A stretch of 64,000 bases of DNA from Emticicia sp037153985 (GCF_037153985.1 NZ_JBBAYI010000006.1:186001-250000), one strand, 5' to 3'. Positions 1 through 8,939 are shown, numbered from the stretch's first letter. Notes: a model not told the origin generated them from the letters alone. Translations and numbers: made by a program.

Positions 1-920
1 TCGTTTTGGTGTCCGGCAATACCGGCAAAGTCACCACGGCCACGTTTGTAGTTGGCTAACATAGTACCTTTCTGGCTACCTTTTGATTTACGCATTGAAG
101 AACCATCCCAAGGATAAATACGTTGGCTTGACTGGTTTTCATCCATGTATTGCGTGCCAATCATTGCTTTAGCGGCATATTCCCACTCAGCTTCTGTTGG
201 AAGGCGGTAACTAGGTAATACGTTTCCGGTTTCAATAGCTAAACGGCCACCGCTTTTAGCCTGAGGAGCCTCGGTAGTGAAGGCAGTTCTGTCTTTTTTA
301 CCACCTTTAGCTTTCGGACCAAAACGAACAGCCATTTCGTTGTTTACTGCACCTGTTCTCCATTTGCAATATTCAGAGGCCTGAACCCATGAAACACCTA
401 CAACCGGATACATACGGAAGCCCGGGTAACGCAGGTATTGCTCAGTAAACTGGTCGTTGAACGACAACTTGTTTAACCAAACAGTGGTATCAGGTAAAGC
501 ACTTTCGTAAAACTCTTGTGAAGAGTCTTTTTGTACACTATGCAGATACTCTAACCAGTGAAGGTTGGTAATTTCGGTTTCGTCCATATAAAAAGAAGAA
601 ACTGTTACAGTTCTTTCAAGGTTATCGCGTGAGTAGGTTACATCCTCTTCAACAGTTCCCATTGTAAAACGTCCGCCCTCAATATAAGCAAGGTTTGGCC
701 CAGCAGGCTGGCCTTTGAAAGCATTAACCTGAAATCCTTCTTCTTGTTGTGGTTGACCTTTCTTAGGTTTTTTACCTTTTCCCTGTTTAGAATAAGCAAT
801 CCCGGTAGCAGTACTGTGACGACCCGGATCGATACTAGTTTTCTTTTTGCTCGAACAACCACTTAGGATAAGCGTAAAAGCCAATGCACCCGTAATCGAA
901 CTAAAAAGTAATTTTTTCAT
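1..920 (-). CDS. gldJ: GldJ-like gliding/T9SS lipoprotein (3' end outside window)
   Basis: Open reading frame from ATG at 918-920 to the left window edge, so the C-terminus is missing (306 codons visible). The N-terminus is a lipoprotein signal ending in the lipobox LILSGC. It is followed by a formylglycine-generating-enzyme (SUMF1/C-lectin) type domain with YIEGGRFTMGTVEEDV, SFYMDETEITN, PDTTVWLNKLSFND and MYPVVGVSWVQASEYCKWRT. Spacing and wording match GldJ better than GldK, in particular the PDTxVWxN and VVGVxWxQA stretches. GldJ is an outer-membrane lipoprotein needed for gliding and for stability of other type IX secretion proteins. A Bacteroidetes -7 box (TATTTTTG) lies at 956-963, so it probably has its own promoter downstream of mfd. 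Assignment to GldJ rests on remembered family sequence. Confidence 0.85.
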   Translation of the reverse strand, partial: MKKLLFSSITGALAFTLILSGCSSKKKTSIDPGRHSTATGIAYSKQGKGKKPKKGQPQQEEGFQVNAFKGQPAGPNLAYIEGGRFTMGTVEEDVTYSRDNLERTVTVSSFYMDETEITNLHWLEYLHSVQKDSSQEFYESALPDTTVWLNKLSFNDQFTEQYLRYPGFRMYPVVGVSWVQASEYCKWRTGAVNNEMAVRFGPKAKGGKKDRTAFTTEAPQAKSGGRLAIETGNVLPSYRLPTEAEWEYAAKAMIGTQYMDENQSSQRIYPWDGSSMRKSKGSQKGTMLANYKRGRGDFAGIAGHQN

Positions 921-955
921 TTTCGGAATGATTTTTGTTTATAGAATTCGTTTTG

Positions 956-963
956 CAAAAATA
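956..963 (-). promoter_or_regulatory. Probable -7 box of gldJ
   Basis: TATTTTTG on the minus strand fits the Bacteroidetes -7 consensus TAnnTTTG and sits 36 bp before the gldJ ATG. I see no good -33 TTG at 19-20 bp upstream, so this rests on the -7 box alone. Confidence 0.5.
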
Positions 964-1007
964 GGTTATTTTGATAGTAATATCTTAATATTCTGAGAAT
1001 CAATTCT

Positions 1008-4000
1008 TTAAGAAAGGCCACTTTTTCCGACAAATCCACTCAATAATACATCTAAATCGTCAATGCTATGAACATTTTCGACAGTAAGAAGAAGTTTAGA
1101 TTTTATTTCCTTTAGCGAACACCTTTTTGGATTAATTTTAATATAATCAAGAATTCTGCCAAACTTATCTGCCTGAAAATATTCGGTTTTCTCTGAGGAA
1201 ACGAAATAACATTTTAGGATATTGTTCTTTAAAGTTAATTTTTCGAATCCTAATTGTTCGGCTTTCCATCTGATTCTCACAATTTTAAGAAGGTTTTGCA
1301 CTTCTTGCGGCAAAGGCCCGAACCTGTCTACAATTGATCTTTGGAATTCCTGTAACTCATCTTCTTTTTCGATGTTATCTAATTGATTATACAAAGAAAG
1401 CCTTTCTGAGATATTACTCACATAATTTTCAGGAATAATAATTTGTAAATCGGTTTCTATCTGGCAGTCTGGCAGCCTTAAATCGCTTAAAGTTCCGGTC
1501 ATGTCTTTCATGAACAAATCCTTAAACTCATTTTCTTTTAATTCCTGTACGGCTTCATCCAGTATTTTATGATAAGTTTCATAACCCAAATCGTTAATAA
1601 AACCGCTTTGTTCTGAACCCAGTAGGTTTCCTGCTCCACGAATGTCGAGGTCTCTCATTGATACCTTGAAGCCGTCGCCCAAGTCTGAAAACTCTTCGAG
1701 GGTTTGCAAGCGTTTGCGGGCATCTGTCGAAAGCACCGAAATGGGGGGTGTAAGCAAATAACAGAAGGCTTTTCGGTTCGAACGCCCCACCCTACCCCGC
1801 ATCTGGTGTAGGTCAGACATACCAAAGTTCTGTGCCTGATTAATAATAATTGTGTTGGCATTCGGAATATCAAGCCCTGCCTCAATGATATTAGTCGAAA
1901 CCAACACATCGTAATCTCCTTCAATAAACTTCATCATGGCTTTTTCGAGGCGGTCGCCGTCCATCTGGCCGTGAGCAATACCTATCTTGGCATCAGGTAC
2001 TAGCCTTAATATGATATTCGCTACCGATTCAATATCATTTACGCGGTTATGAACAAAATACACCTGCCCACCGCGTTTTAGTTCATAGCTGATGGCATCA
2101 CGAATCATTTCTTCTTTAAATACGTGTACTTCGGTTGTAACGGGCTGGCGGTTAGGCGGTGGAGTAGAAATTACCGACAAATCGCGTGCGCCCATGAGCG
2201 AGAAATGTAAGGTACGCGGAATCGGCGTGGCCGTAAGCGTAAGTACATCAACATTAAGTTTTAGCTCTTTCAGGCGGTCTTTGGCTTTAACTCCAAACTT
2301 TTGTTCTTCGTCAATAATCAGAAGTCCTAAATCTTTAAACTCAATATCTTTATTTAATATGCGGTGTGTGCCTATGAGTATATCAGTTTTGCCCTCTTTT
2401 ACTTTTTTAAGGGTTTCTGAAATCTCTTTGCTTGTTCTGAAACGGCTTATTTCATCTACATTAACAGGCAGTTTGGCAAGCCGCTCGGCAAATGTTTTAT
2501 GGTGTTGCATAGCCAGAATAGTAGTTGGTACTAGTACTGCCACCTGTTTGCTATCGGCTACTGCCTTGAAAGCCGCCCTGATGGCTACCTCGGTTTTACC
2601 AAAACCTACGTCTCCACACACGAGCCTATCCATCGGGTACGCCTTTTCCATGTCTTCTTTTACATCGCTGGTAGCTTTTGCTTGGTCGGGGGTATCTTCA
2701 TAAAAAAAGGACGATTCCAACTCGGCCTGCATAAAACCATCTTTTGAAAAAGCAAAGCCATGTGCAGCCCGACGCTTGGCATACAAAGCAATAAGTTCTT
2801 TGGCAATATCTTTTACCTGTTTCTTTACCCTTGATTTCTTATTCTCCCACTCGGCAGAGCCTAGTTTACTCATTACCGGAGGGGTTCCTTCTTTACCTGT
2901 ATACTTGGCAATTTTATGTAGCGAGTGAATGTTTACCAGCAGGATGTCGTTGTCGCGGTAAATCAGGCGAACGGCTTCCTGTTCTTTGTCGCCTACCATA
3001 ACTTTTTCTAGTCCGGCAAAACGCCCGATACCATAATCAATGTGTGTAACGAAGTCGCCGGTTTGAAGAGCCTTTAGCTCCTTCATGGTAAGTGCTTTCG
3101 ACTTACTGAATTTGTCTCTTACCTTGAAACGGTGGTAACGGTCAAAAATCTGGTGGTCGGTATAGAAGGCAACTTTGGTTTGTTCGTCAATAAAGCCCCC
3201 CCGAAGCGAAAGCTGCAAAGACTGAAATTTGGTAAGGGGGTCAATCTCTTCAAAAATAGAATTAAGCCTGCTTAGTTGTTTCAGCGATTCGGCCGAAATG
3301 ATGGTTGTAAAATGCTTAGCCTGATTTTCTTTGATGTTATCAATCAACCGTTTGAAATCCTTGTTGAACGATGGCTGGTTTCTACTCTGAAACGTAAGTT
3401 TTTCGCCATCTTTGAAGTGGGTCTTTGTGCCAAATTCAATAATTTTGAATTTTCGGATTTCAGTAAGCAACCCTCGCCTTGTTTCAAAGAGTTCTTCGGG
3501 GCTATCTATTACTTGTATCCCTCCGCTTCGGGCAACTATTTCCTGAAAATGCTGCTCTACTTGTTTAAAACAATCGTCAATTATTTCAAAAACTAAACCT
3601 GCGTCTTTTATCCATATATTACTTGTATTACGAATAAAATTAAAAAAAGTCTCACGGGTTTCTCTGATTAACTTATTCTGAACGTCAGGAATAATGTTAA
3701 TTTGGTTTACCGATTGCATCGAAAGTTGTGACTCCGGGTTGAAAAGCCGGATACTTTCGATGTCATCTCCGAAAAGTTCAATTCTGTATGGGTATTCCGA
3801 GGCATAAGAGAAGATATCAACAATGCCACCACGGATCGAAAATTGCCCGGGTTCGTAAACAAAGTCAGTTTTCTCAAAATCGTAAGAAATCAGTAGTTCG
3901 GATATAAAGTTGATGTCGAACACCTCCCCTACTTTTACCTGAAGCGTATTGGCTATTAAAGATTTTTTGTTGATTACTTTTTCTGAGAGTGCCTCAGGGT

Positions 4001-4367
4001 AAGTAACAATCAATAAATTAGCTTTATCATTGTTAAGTTGGTTCAGCACTTCGGCTCTTTGAAGCACATTGGCGTTATCAATTTCTTCATACTGATAAGG
4101 CTTTTTATATGACATCGGGAACAAAAATACATTTTCTTCGCCGAGTAAACTTTGCAGGTCATTATAAAAATAGGCAGCATCTTCTTTATCGTTCAGGATA
4201 AAAACATTATGCTGTGGATTAAGCTGGTAATTGACTGCTGCTAAAATTGTGTCGAGGCTGCCTGAAAGCCCTTTCAGATTTAATAGATTATTGGCTTTAA
4301 TACTTTCAACGGCGGTACGAATGAAACTATCTTCACTATAAACTTTCAATAATTCTTTTACTTCCAC
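1008..4367 (-). CDS. mfd: Transcription-repair coupling factor Mfd
   Basis: Mfd is the ATP-dependent translocase that removes stalled RNA polymerase and recruits UvrA to transcribed-strand lesions. The protein has the UvrB-like N-terminal region, the RNA-polymerase-interacting region around LQTGDFVTHIDYGIGRF, Walker A GDVGFGKTE (about residue 582), DEEQ box IIDEEQKFG (about 684), the helicase motif LTATPIPRTLHFSL, motif VI MRGRVGRS, and the C-terminal TRCF domain. I chose the GTG at 4365-4367 (1119 aa, VEVKELLKVYSEDSF). An in-frame ATG at 4433 exists, but it overlaps a -7 box (4431-4438) and precedes a hairpin (4394-4418), so it is probably not transcribed. Full length for the family. Confidence 0.95.
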   Translation of the reverse strand: MEVKELLKVYSEDSFIRTAVESIKANNLLNLKGLSGSLDTILAAVNYQLNPQHNVFILNDKEDAAYFYNDLQSLLGEENVFLFPMSYKKPYQYEEIDNANVLQRAEVLNQLNNDKANLLIVTYPEALSEKVINKKSLIANTLQVKVGEVFDINFISELLISYDFEKTDFVYEPGQFSIRGGIVDIFSYASEYPYRIELFGDDIESIRLFNPESQLSMQSVNQINIIPDVQNKLIRETRETFFNFIRNTSNIWIKDAGLVFEIIDDCFKQVEQHFQEIVARSGGIQVIDSPEELFETRRGLLTEIRKFKIIEFGTKTHFKDGEKLTFQSRNQPSFNKDFKRLIDNIKENQAKHFTTIISAESLKQLSRLNSIFEEIDPLTKFQSLQLSLRGGFIDEQTKVAFYTDHQIFDRYHRFKVRDKFSKSKALTMKELKALQTGDFVTHIDYGIGRFAGLEKVMVGDKEQEAVRLIYRDNDILLVNIHSLHKIAKYTGKEGTPPVMSKLGSAEWENKKSRVKKQVKDIAKELIALYAKRRAAHGFAFSKDGFMQAELESSFFYEDTPDQAKATSDVKEDMEKAYPMDRLVCGDVGFGKTEVAIRAAFKAVADSKQVAVLVPTTILAMQHHKTFAERLAKLPVNVDEISRFRTSKEISETLKKVKEGKTDILIGTHRILNKDIEFKDLGLLIIDEEQKFGVKAKDRLKELKLNVDVLTLTATPIPRTLHFSLMGARDLSVISTPPPNRQPVTTEVHVFKEEMIRDAISYELKRGGQVYFVHNRVNDIESVANIILRLVPDAKIGIAHGQMDGDRLEKAMMKFIEGDYDVLVSTNIIEAGLDIPNANTIIINQAQNFGMSDLHQMRGRVGRSNRKAFCYLLTPPISVLSTDARKRLQTLEEFSDLGDGFKVSMRDLDIRGAGNLLGSEQSGFINDLGYETYHKILDEAVQELKENEFKDLFMKDMTGTLSDLRLPDCQIETDLQIIIPENYVSNISERLSLYNQLDNIEKEDELQEFQRSIVDRFGPLPQEVQNLLKIVRIRWKAEQLGFEKLTLKNNILKCYFVSSEKTEYFQADKFGRILDYIKINPKRCSLKEIKSKLLLTVENVHSIDDLDVLLSGFVGKSGLS

Positions 4368-4393
4368 AGTACAAAATTTTATAAATAAGAAAG

Positions 4394-4418
4394 GGACGCA
4401 AAATGAATTTCTGCGTCC
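4394..4418 (-). promoter_or_regulatory. Hairpin in the mfd leader / possible ppk2 terminator
   Basis: A perfect 7-bp inverted repeat GGACGCA/TGCGTCC with an 11-nt loop lies between the -7 box and the GTG start of mfd, followed on the minus strand by CTTTCTTA. It could end ppk2 transcripts or be a leader structure. Its position argues against the upstream ATG as the mfd start. Confidence 0.5.
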
Positions 4419-4430
4419 TGAATTTTTATA

Positions 4431-4438
4431 CAAAGTTA
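4431..4438 (-). promoter_or_regulatory. Probable -7 box of mfd
   Basis: TAACTTTG on the minus strand matches TAnnTTTG. Transcription would begin near 4424, about 57 nt before the chosen GTG start. No -33 TTG is visible at the right distance. Confidence 0.45.
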
Positions 4439-4564
4439 AAAAATAAAATCAAACCTGATTTTCCCGAACATGAATAGTTTGTTAATCAGGGGTGTTGGTT
4501 ATCAAATAAACGTATATATATCGTATTTAGTTTAATATTAAATTTTAATACGAATATTTTATTG

Positions 4565-5443
4565 TTATTCCTGAATTATCTTAATCAGCTTTTTTAATTC
4601 TTCGTGGCGTTCGTCTGAGGCCTCGGGGTATTGCATATTAAGTTTTTTAAGCTCCTGAGCCAATACTTTTGCTACAATCAGACGCATATTTTTCTTGTCA
4701 TCGGCCGGAATAACATACCACGGGCATTTATGCGTCGACGTAGCATTGATTAAATCTTCGTATGCTTGCTGATACTCTTTCCAGAAACCCCGTTCTTTTA
4801 CGTCTTGCTCGTCGAACTTCCAGTTTTTAGTAGGGTCTTGTATACGTTCAATCAGGCGTTCGGCCTGTTCTTCTTTAGATACATTCAGAAAAAACTTCAC
4901 AACCCTGATACCGTTCCGGTGCAGATACGTTTCCAGATTAGTAATATCTTCATAGCGGTTTTTCCAGAGCTTATCGAGGTCGTCGGTCAGTTCAGCAGGT
5001 AGCCTCTGGTTTTGGGTTACAATTTCAGGATGTACTTTTACCACCAATACCTCTTCATAATACGACCTGTTAAAAACCGTAATGCTTCCGCGTTCGGGTA
5101 ATTGAAGTACAGTGCGCCAAAGGAAATCATGTTCCAGTTCGGTTTCGGTTGGGCGTTTAAACGAGTGGCACTTCAACCCCTGTGGATTCACGCCCGAGAA
5201 AACAGCTTTCAGAGTTCCGTCTTTTCCGGCAGCATCCATAGCCTGAAATATAACCAGTAAGCCATAGCGGTTGTGTGCATACATCATGCTCTGGAGTTCG
5301 TCGAGTTGCTTGTTAAGCTGGCTTAAAGAAATTTCGTAATCTTCTTTATCTTCGTAAAAATCTTTAATTTTGGTTTTGGTTTGAGCAATCGAAAATTTTC
5401 CGTCTCCATTAAAGATGAATTCTTCAGTATCAATTTTTTTCAT
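4565..5443 (-). CDS. ppk2: PPK2-family polyphosphate:nucleotide phosphotransferase
   Basis: Polyphosphate kinase 2 enzymes transfer phosphate from polyphosphate to nucleoside mono- or diphosphates. The 292-aa protein has the Walker A-type loop FQAMDAAGKDGT, the following SGVNPQGLKCHSFKRP, the Walker B-like segment VFNRSYYEEVLVVKVHPE, and the lid/late region RIQDPTKNWKF, KERGFWKEYQQAYEDLI and CPWYVIPADDKKNMR. Single-domain length and these motifs resemble the class III enzyme of Cytophaga hutchinsonii, which can phosphorylate both AMP and ADP. The class is inferred from memory of that sequence. ATG start with a lysine-rich N-terminus. It lies 197 bp upstream of mfd on the same strand and divergent from msrA. 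No other polyphosphate gene is nearby. Confidence 0.88.
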   Translation of the reverse strand: MKKIDTEEFIFNGDGKFSIAQTKTKIKDFYEDKEDYEISLSQLNKQLDELQSMMYAHNRYGLLVIFQAMDAAGKDGTLKAVFSGVNPQGLKCHSFKRPTETELEHDFLWRTVLQLPERGSITVFNRSYYEEVLVVKVHPEIVTQNQRLPAELTDDLDKLWKNRYEDITNLETYLHRNGIRVVKFFLNVSKEEQAERLIERIQDPTKNWKFDEQDVKERGFWKEYQQAYEDLINATSTHKCPWYVIPADDKKNMRLIVAKVLAQELKKLNMQYPEASDERHEELKKLIKIIQE

Positions 5444-5633
5444 AGTCAGAATATTAAATAAGGAACTGGTGTTTGCTGATTTTGTTTTAAATATAAAACT
5501 ATGTTTTCCGATAAGGAATTTTTTAATGAGTATTTAATGGTACTTGTGGCCTTTGGGGTATCAGTAATAAAACCCAATGCCCTAATAATTCGTTTATAAA
5601 TAAAACGTTCATATCAGAAATTTTGTTAAACTT

Positions 5634-6284
5634 ATGAAGATACAATCAATCATTTTGATAGGTGCCGCCATAGGCGCAATGACCCTGTCAGGATATCAAA
5701 TCAACAAAAAAGACAAACTCATGAATCAAGAGACAGTGCAGGATAAAGCCGTTGCCACTTTCGGAGCCGGATGTTTCTGGTGTGTGGAAGCCGTATTTCA
5801 AAGATTAAATGGTGTAACAAAGGTAGAGTCGGGCTATATGGGAGGCACTACTAAAAACCCTTCTTATAAAGAGGTTTGTACGGGGCTAACAGGCCACGTG
5901 GAGGTTTGCCAGATAACCTACAACCCACAGAAAATATCTTATGAAGAATTACTGGAGGTGTTCTGGAAAACCCACGACCCTACTACTCTTAACCGTCAGG
6001 GAAACGACGTAGGCACACAATACCGTTCGGTAGTGTTTTATCATGACAACAACCAAAAGGCCTTAGCCGAAAAATATAAAGCAGAGCTTAACTCGGCAGG
6101 TATTTTCAATGCACCTATTGTTACAGCCATTGAGCCTTCACAAACTTTCTACAAGGCCGAAGATTATCATCAGGATTACTTCAACCTTAATGGTACACAA
6201 CCTTATTGCCAAATGGTGGTAAGACCTAAAGTAGAAAAATTTGAAAAAGTATTTAAAGATAAACTAGCTAAGAAAAATCAATAA
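5634..6284 (+). CDS. msrA: Peptide-methionine (S)-S-oxide reductase MsrA
   Basis: MsrA reduces the S-epimer of methionine sulfoxide in proteins. The signature GAGCFWCVEAVFQRL places the nucleophilic Cys in GCFWC. ESGYMGG, GHVEVCQITYNP and FWKTHDPTTLNRQGNDVGTQYRS follow, all standard for the family. The protein is 216 aa because about 37 residues precede the catalytic domain: a hydrophobic N-terminus (SIILIGAAIGAMTLSGY) that looks like a signal anchor or a lipoprotein signal in which the lipobox Cys is replaced (LSGY). An internal ATG (MNQETVQDK, residue 30) would give a cytoplasmic form. No MsrB is fused or adjacent. A strong terminator follows at 6302. Confidence 0.93.
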   Translation: MKIQSIILIGAAIGAMTLSGYQINKKDKLMNQETVQDKAVATFGAGCFWCVEAVFQRLNGVTKVESGYMGGTTKNPSYKEVCTGLTGHVEVCQITYNPQKISYEELLEVFWKTHDPTTLNRQGNDVGTQYRSVVFYHDNNQKALAEKYKAELNSAGIFNAPIVTAIEPSQTFYKAEDYHQDYFNLNGTQPYCQMVVRPKVEKFEKVFKDKLAKKNQ

Positions 6285-6301
6285 GATTAGCATTATTGCT
6301 C

Positions 6302-6343
6302 AAACTCTTCTTGCCTTATATATATGGTAAGAAGAGTTTTTTA
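6302..6343 (+). terminator. Rho-independent terminator of msrA
   Basis: A 14-bp stem (AAACTCTTCTTGCC with GGTAAGAAGAGTTT, one G-T pair), a 10-nt loop and a run of T. It starts 18 bp after the msrA stop. The rest of 6285-6614 holds the aspC promoter and leader and shows no coding sequence. Confidence 0.85.
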
Positions 6344-6508
6344 TTGGCCCAACTTCATAAAGAACATCTTGCCTCCCTCCTGTTTACATTATCTGTAAGG
6401 CTCTCAAACCTATTGTAAAGTGGCTGTCTGGAACACCCACTCTGATGCCCTCTTGAATTATAATTGTTAAAACAATAGAAAAAAATGGTATTTCTGTTAT
6501 AAAGAAAT

Positions 6509-6516
6509 TAATTTTG
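6509..6516 (+). promoter_or_regulatory. Probable -7 box of the aminotransferase gene
   Basis: TAATTTTG matches TAnnTTTG. The 14-nt stretch TAATTTTGCACCCG is identical to the one upstream of rpsJ (34109). Transcription would start near 6521, giving a leader of about 93 nt. Confidence 0.55.
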
Positions 6517-6614
6517 CACCCGAATTTTAGTTATAAGTACTTAGTAGTCAGGATAAACACTAAGTTTCATGGCTAAAAGGTAAACAATTATTATACTTTT
6601 CATTTCAAAAAATC

Positions 6615-7829
6615 ATGTCTGCATTAGTTGAAACTGCGAGTTTACTCGCTGACAGAATCAACGCGTTGGAAGAATCGGCCACGCTTGGTATGTCGAAAAA
6701 GTCGCGCGAATTGGCGGCCCAGGGGCACAAAGTTATTAACCTATCTGTCGGAGAACCAGATTTCAAAACTCCAAAACACATTTGTGATGCTGCCAAGGCA
6801 GCCATCGACAACGGTTTCCACCACTACACACCAGTAGCTGGTATTCCAGAACTCCGTAAGGCCATTGCAGACAAGCTCAAGCGGGAAAACAATCTTGATT
6901 GGAAACCAGAGAATATTGTTATTTCAACAGGAGCAAAACATTCATTGGCAAATGTAATACAATGCTTAGTAAACCCGGGCGACGAAGTAGTGATACTTGC
7001 ACCTTATTGGGTAAGCTATTCTGAAATGGTAAAGTTGGCAGAAGGTAAATCGGTAATTGTTGAAGGTAGCTTTGAAAACGATTTTAAAGTAACGCCTCAG
7101 CAATTAGAAGAAGCCATTACCGACCGTACTAAAATTGTTATGTATGCCTCGCCTAATAACCCAACGGGGTCTGTATATAGCGAAGCAGAATTGAGGGCAT
7201 TGGCTAAGGTAATTCAATACCATGAAAATGTGTTTGTGTTGGCCGATGAAATTTATGAGTACATTAATTTTACGGACGAAGGTCATTTCAGTATCGGGTC
7301 GGTTCCAGAAATAAAAGACAGAGTAATTACCGTGAATGGCTTTGCTAAAGGCTTTGCCATGACAGGCTGGCGTTTAGGTTACATTGCCGCCCCTAAATGG
7401 ATTGCCGATGCCGTTGAGAAACTACAAGGGCAGGTTACTTCGGGTACTAACTCAATTGCTCAGCGCGCTGCTGTTGTGGCATGGGAAGATACCTCAGCCC
7501 CCGAAATGATGAAACTGGCTTATCTGCGCCGCAGAGATTTAGTAATCAAATTACTGAAAGATATACCCGGCTTCAAGGTAAACGTGCCAGAAGGAGCTTT
7601 TTACGCGTTTCCTGATGTAAGTTATTACTTCGGTAAATCAGACGGAACTGTGACCATTCAGGATGCCGACCAACTATGTATGTGGCTGCTCGAAAAAGCA
7701 CACGTGGCCATGGTAGGCGGTGGTTCTTTTGGCGCACCTAAGTGCCTGAGAATCTCGACAGCCGCTTCTGACGAAGCCCTGACGGAAGCTATGAACAGAG
7801 TTAAAGCAGCTTTAGCTACTTTAAAATAA
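6615..7829 (+). CDS. aspC: Class I pyridoxal-phosphate aminotransferase (aspartate type)
   Basis: Fold-type I aminotransferase, probably transferring the amino group between aspartate and 2-oxoglutarate. The 404-aa protein shows LSVGEPDFKTP near the N-terminus, YTPVAGIPELRKAIADKL, ASPNNPTGSVYSEAEL (substrate and PLP contacts), LADEIYEYINF, and the PLP-lysine region NGFAKGFAMTGWRLGYIAAP (lysine at about residue 244). CLRISTAASDEALTEAM at the end carries the arginine that binds the substrate carboxylate. ATG start. Monocistronic, between a -7 box and a terminator. The fine specificity (aspartate versus aromatic or prephenate) cannot be read from the sequence, so the symbol is provisional. Confidence 0.85.
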   Translation: MSALVETASLLADRINALEESATLGMSKKSRELAAQGHKVINLSVGEPDFKTPKHICDAAKAAIDNGFHHYTPVAGIPELRKAIADKLKRENNLDWKPENIVISTGAKHSLANVIQCLVNPGDEVVILAPYWVSYSEMVKLAEGKSVIVEGSFENDFKVTPQQLEEAITDRTKIVMYASPNNPTGSVYSEAELRALAKVIQYHENVFVLADEIYEYINFTDEGHFSIGSVPEIKDRVITVNGFAKGFAMTGWRLGYIAAPKWIADAVEKLQGQVTSGTNSIAQRAAVVAWEDTSAPEMMKLAYLRRRDLVIKLLKDIPGFKVNVPEGAFYAFPDVSYYFGKSDGTVTIQDADQLCMWLLEKAHVAMVGGGSFGAPKCLRISTAASDEALTEAMNRVKAALATLK

Positions 7830-7845
7830 TATATAGCACTCCTAA

Positions 7846-7875
7846 AAAAAGCACTCGGGTAACCGAGTGCTTTTT
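7846..7875. terminator. Bidirectional terminator after the aminotransferase gene
   Basis: Perfect 8-bp stem GCACTCGG/CCGAGTGC with GTAA loop, flanked by an A-run on the left and TTTTT on the right, so it can work on both strands. It serves aspC (+) and probably the convergent DUF481-like gene (-). A second inverted repeat (CAATACTTTT/AAAAGTATTG) follows at about 7900-7920. Confidence 0.85.
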
Positions 7876-7932
7876 ACTTTATTTTTAAAAGAAAAAGTAC
7901 AATACTTTTTAAAAGTATTGATAAGCCTAAAC

Positions 7933-8793
7933 TTATTTTTTGCCTTCAAATACAATTCCGAAAGTCCAGCGGAAATCATTGTTTTTACGGCCCTCAACTA
8001 CAATACTTTCGTAAGAGTTTTCTATGGTGCTTCTGATGCCCGTCCGCTTGGTTATCTGATACCTGAAAATAAGATTACCATTCCAGCGGAAATTCTTTTC
8101 GGTTAGGCCGGGCTGAATAAAAAGGGTATGTGAAATATATACCTTGCCATCGGCTAAGGTATACTCACCAAAAAAACGGGTAGAGTTACGCAAAAGATTG
8201 CGGTCAGGAAAATTATTGTTTACGACGAAGTCGGTCTGTTCATAAAGCAGAACATTTGTAACCGACAAATAGACTTTCTCTTTCTGAATCAGTTTCAAGC
8301 CTACGCCTCCGGCAGCAATAAGGCGGTGGTCTATTTTCCGTAAGTTACTTTTTTCAAAAGAGCCAAACGCCAGATAATACAAGGTTTTTTCATAAAGAAC
8401 AGTGGTTCGGAAATCAACAAAAGTTTCGCGCTCGGCCAGAACATTATTCTGTTGCCCATAAATGTAAGAAGGGCTTGTCGAAAACTTTAGAAGTTTGTTC
8501 AGGTTCCAGTCAAACCCCGAAGCCAATTGAATCAGCGCACGGTTAACGTTTCCAGAGGTATAAGTCCCATCAGCCGAAATCCGGTACCGTATCTTGGTAA
8601 AATCATTAGCAGGGGTTTCTTCTTCCTCTTTATCTTCTTCCTCATCTTCTTGCTCTTCCTCAACAGTTGAGGAGTCAGGCGGAATAGTTATTACAGGAAC
8701 AGACACAGGTTTTAGTGTGTCGGGGTCAGAGGTCTGAGCATTTATTTTGAAATAAAATAAAGAAAAAATTAAGATTAATATTTTTATTTTCAT
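7933..8793 (-). CDS. DUF481-like outer-membrane beta-barrel protein
   Basis: 286 aa with a signal peptide (ILILIFSLFYFKINAQ). A proline/threonine/serine linker follows, then a striking acidic block of nearly uninterrupted Glu/Asp at about residues 45-62, then alternating beta strands rich in aromatic residues (YRISADGTYTSGNVNRALIQ, LYYLAFGSFEKSNLRKIDHR, KVYISHTLFIQPGLTEKNF) typical of the DUF481 salt-induced outer-membrane family. It ends in an aromatic-rich strand (FRWTFGIVFEG), as expected for barrels inserted by BAM. Function unknown. The acidic periplasmic segment could bind cations or a basic partner, which is speculation. Convergent with aspC and divergent from the small membrane protein gene. 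Confidence 0.65.
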   Translation of the reverse strand: MKIKILILIFSLFYFKINAQTSDPDTLKPVSVPVITIPPDSSTVEEEQEDEEEDKEEEETPANDFTKIRYRISADGTYTSGNVNRALIQLASGFDWNLNKLLKFSTSPSYIYGQQNNVLAERETFVDFRTTVLYEKTLYYLAFGSFEKSNLRKIDHRLIAAGGVGLKLIQKEKVYLSVTNVLLYEQTDFVVNNNFPDRNLLRNSTRFFGEYTLADGKVYISHTLFIQPGLTEKNFRWNGNLIFRYQITKRTGIRSTIENSYESIVVEGRKNNDFRWTFGIVFEGKK

Positions 8794-8939
8794 TCTTGTA
8801 AGCTTATGAATAAATTTACTAAACTTTGTGTTGTTTTAAATGATTAAACAAAATAAGAATATTTTTAATAAAAAGTTGTAACAAAATCCATACATAGTAG
8901 TATATGGTAAGTAATTATCATAATCAATGATTGGCAACA

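Noticed and set aside
2092..2703. 203-codon open frame on the plus strand
   Set aside because: Lies wholly antisense to the helicase domain of mfd, has no family signature and serine/leucine-rich mirror composition. A shadow of the real gene.
5890..5906. CACGTG in msrA as another parS candidate
   Set aside because: The flanks (GGCCACGTGGAGG) do not match TGTTNCACGTGNAACA. Likewise the CACGTG cores near 7698, 9540 and 23426.
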